Origin: Bacteroidota bacterium
GTDB lineage: Bacteria; Bacteroidota; Bacteroidia; Flavobacteriales_D; Crocinitomicaceae
DNA length: 64,000 bases
NCBI GenBank assembly: GCA_024280295.1
Contig: JAJRQK010000067.1
Location: 1 to 64,000, forward strand
Reading direction: 5' to 3'
Part shown: piece by piece, positions 62,819-64,000 of the stretch
Position numbering within the stretch: the first letter of the stretch is position 1
Layout of the letters: each line of letters starts with the position of its first letter
Program-made: the position numbers and the translations under genes
The notes under the pieces: generated by a model
The model's database searches: none
What the model was told of the DNA's origin: nothing
Seen by the model: only the letters and a program-made list of their open reading frames with translations

Positions 62819-64000
62819 TTATACCTTAGTCCTCACATCACCGTCTTCAACATTCTCGTTCACCCATTTCAAACAATTATCGAAATTATTAAAAATGCAT
62901 TCCTGGGACACTAAATTAGGTATCATTCCAGTTCGTTCGATAAGATGCTTAGGTTGCTCCTTTAAATCAACAAGTAAGACTTTTATTGAAGCATTATTCA
63001 AATCTAAAAGTGCATCTTCCAAGGCATAGAGTCCTGATTGATCAATATACGCCATTTTGCCCATTCGAATAATAACAATACTTGCTGTATCAGGAATTTG
63101 CTTCATCAGACTTTGAAAATCGCTAGTTGAGCCGAAAAACAGCGGTCCATGTATATGCTTAATAAACACTTCTTCAACTAATTTCTTCGGGAAATCATTT
63201 TCATCACTCCAAGCCTCTTCATCTTTTAATTGTGTTACATTCGATCGTTCAGATGTTAAGTCACCAATTTTCTTCATAAACATTAACGAAGCAATAACTA
63301 GACCAATACCCACTGCATAAACAAGGTTCCAAACAGATGAAAGAACTAAAACAACAAGCATTATCATCACTTCAGGTTTCGGTATGTATTTCATTGCACG
63401 TAGACCTTTATAATCCATCACTCCTATTCCAACAGTGATTAATATTCCCGCCAGCACTGCTGCAGGTATTTTAGATGCAGCTGGCCCTAAAGCCAATAAT
63501 ACAACTAGTAGCATAACCCCAGCTGTCATTCCTGAAAGTCTAGTTTTACCACCTGCCTTGATATTTACAACCGTTCTGATAGTTGCTCCAGCGCCTGGGA
63601 TTCCACCAAAAATTGAAGCAATGGTATTCCCTATCCCCTGACCAACTAGTTCTTTATTCGGGTTATGCCGAGTTTTGGTCATATTATCCGCAACTACAGA
63701 GGTGAGCAAAGAATCGATGGCACCCAAAAGAGCTAATGTAAGAGCAGTAAATATATAAGGTGCGAAACTAGAGAGGTTAAACTCCGTAAAGATTCCAATA
63801 TTAGGAATAGGCAACCCACTAGGAATTTCTTCAATGGGTCGATAATCTAAATCAAATCCAATTGCAATGGCCGACATTACAAACAGAGCGACCAGTGTAC
63901 TTGGAATTTTCATAGTAATCCTTTTAAACCCATAGATAATTAGGATCGTACCGATTGCTAAAATGAGTTCTAGCCAATTAATATTCCTGAAGGCTCTAGG
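62819..64000 (-). CDS. SulP-family anion transporter with STAS domain (partial, 5' end beyond window)
   Basis: The frame is open to the window edge, so the ATG at 63913 (MKIPSTLVALF) is internal: upstream residues such as NINWLELILAIGTILIIYGF continue the family's membrane domain. About half of the transmembrane part (including GIPGAGATIRTVVNIKAGGK, the family's binding-site region) and the C-terminal STAS domain (about the last 120 residues; RMGKMAYIDQSGLYALEDAL) are present. SulP proteins carry sulfate, bicarbonate or other anions, by symport or channel; the substrate here is not clear. It is not obviously linked to the hydrogenase genes 444 bases downstream. Confidence 0.9.
   Translation of the reverse strand, partial: PRAFRNINWLELILAIGTILIIYGFKRITMKIPSTLVALFVMSAIAIGFDLDYRPIEEIPSGLPIPNIGIFTEFNLSSFAPYIFTALTLALLGAIDSLLTSVVADNMTKTRHNPNKELVGQGIGNTIASIFGGIPGAGATIRTVVNIKAGGKTRLSGMTAGVMLLVVLLALGPAASKIPAAVLAGILITVGIGVMDYKGLRAMKYIPKPEVMIMLVVLVLSSVWNLVYAVGIGLVIASLMFMKKIGDLTSERSNVTQLKDEEAWSDENDFPKKLVEEVFIKHIHGPLFFGSTSDFQSLMKQIPDTASIVIIRMGKMAYIDQSGLYALEDALLDLNNASIKVLLVDLKEQPKHLIERTGMIPNLVSQECIFNNFDNCLKWVNENVEDGDVRTKV

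Noticed and set aside
62819-63913. Complete 364-residue SulP protein
   Set aside because: The frame stays open from 63913 to the window edge and encodes further family-like membrane sequence, so the gene is cut by the window and this ATG is internal.
1-64000. CRISPR array, prophage or defence island
   Set aside because: I saw no regularly spaced direct repeats, cas genes, phage structural genes or known defence genes on either strand.

Overview
This is an AT-rich chromosomal window that reads as a member of the Bacteroidota, most likely the order Flavobacteriales. The evidence is a secreted protein with a C-terminal type IX secretion sorting domain (2628..3626), two PorP/SprF-type outer-membrane barrels (21934..24751), a receptor with a carboxypeptidase-regulatory domain, weak Shine-Dalgarno sequences, and promoters of the Bacteroidota form TTTG - spacer - TAnnTTTG (clearest before the tRNA-Ser at 43940). 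I cannot name the genus.

Left part (1..20200): a truncated IS3-family insertion sequence, an MsbA-like ABC exporter, a type IX cargo protein, an FKBP lipoprotein, a three-gene unit of outer-membrane receptor plus LytS/LytTR two-component system, a DUF819 membrane protein with an unusual exported N-terminal domain, two tandem POT peptide transporters, an M1 aminopeptidase lipoprotein, valS and a LURP-one-related gene. Peptide hydrolysis and uptake is the visible theme.

Middle part (20200..44100): an exported amidohydrolase, then an operon of ECF sigma factor, a single protein joining an anti-sigma-like N-terminus to a PorP/SprF-like outer-membrane barrel, and a second PorP/SprF protein. Then come long-chain acyl-CoA ligase, a small secreted protein, recG, a DsbD system split over three genes, tsaD divergent from a TamB-like giant protein, accC, sucC, map and a tRNA-Ser(GCT) with its own promoter and terminator.

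Right part (44200..62400): a co-directional run of 18 minus-strand genes encoding a cytosolic group 2a-like [NiFe] uptake hydrogenase and most of what it needs. In order of transcription: hupS, hupL, a strong terminator-like hairpin, a maturation protease (hupW-like), two small unknown proteins, a TPR protein, hypA, an unknown multi-pass membrane protein, hypB, hypF, hypC, hypD, hypX, hypE, an NHL-repeat protein, and finally the three subunits of a proton-translocating NAD(P) transhydrogenase (pntAA, pntAB, pntB). A His-rich UreH/NicO-type probable nickel permease converges on the end of the run. HypX, which makes CO from a formyl group under air, and the Asn-for-Cys change at the proximal cluster of HupS both fit aerobic H2 oxidation, perhaps of trace H2. 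Electrons from H2 would enter the quinone pool by an unidentified route and the resulting proton gradient could drive NADPH formation by Pnt; that coupling is inference. The window ends inside a SulP-family anion transporter gene.

Most interesting for follow-up: the hydrogenase operon with built-in transhydrogenase and no recognisable dedicated electron-transfer partner, and the sigma / anti-sigma-barrel / PorP operon.
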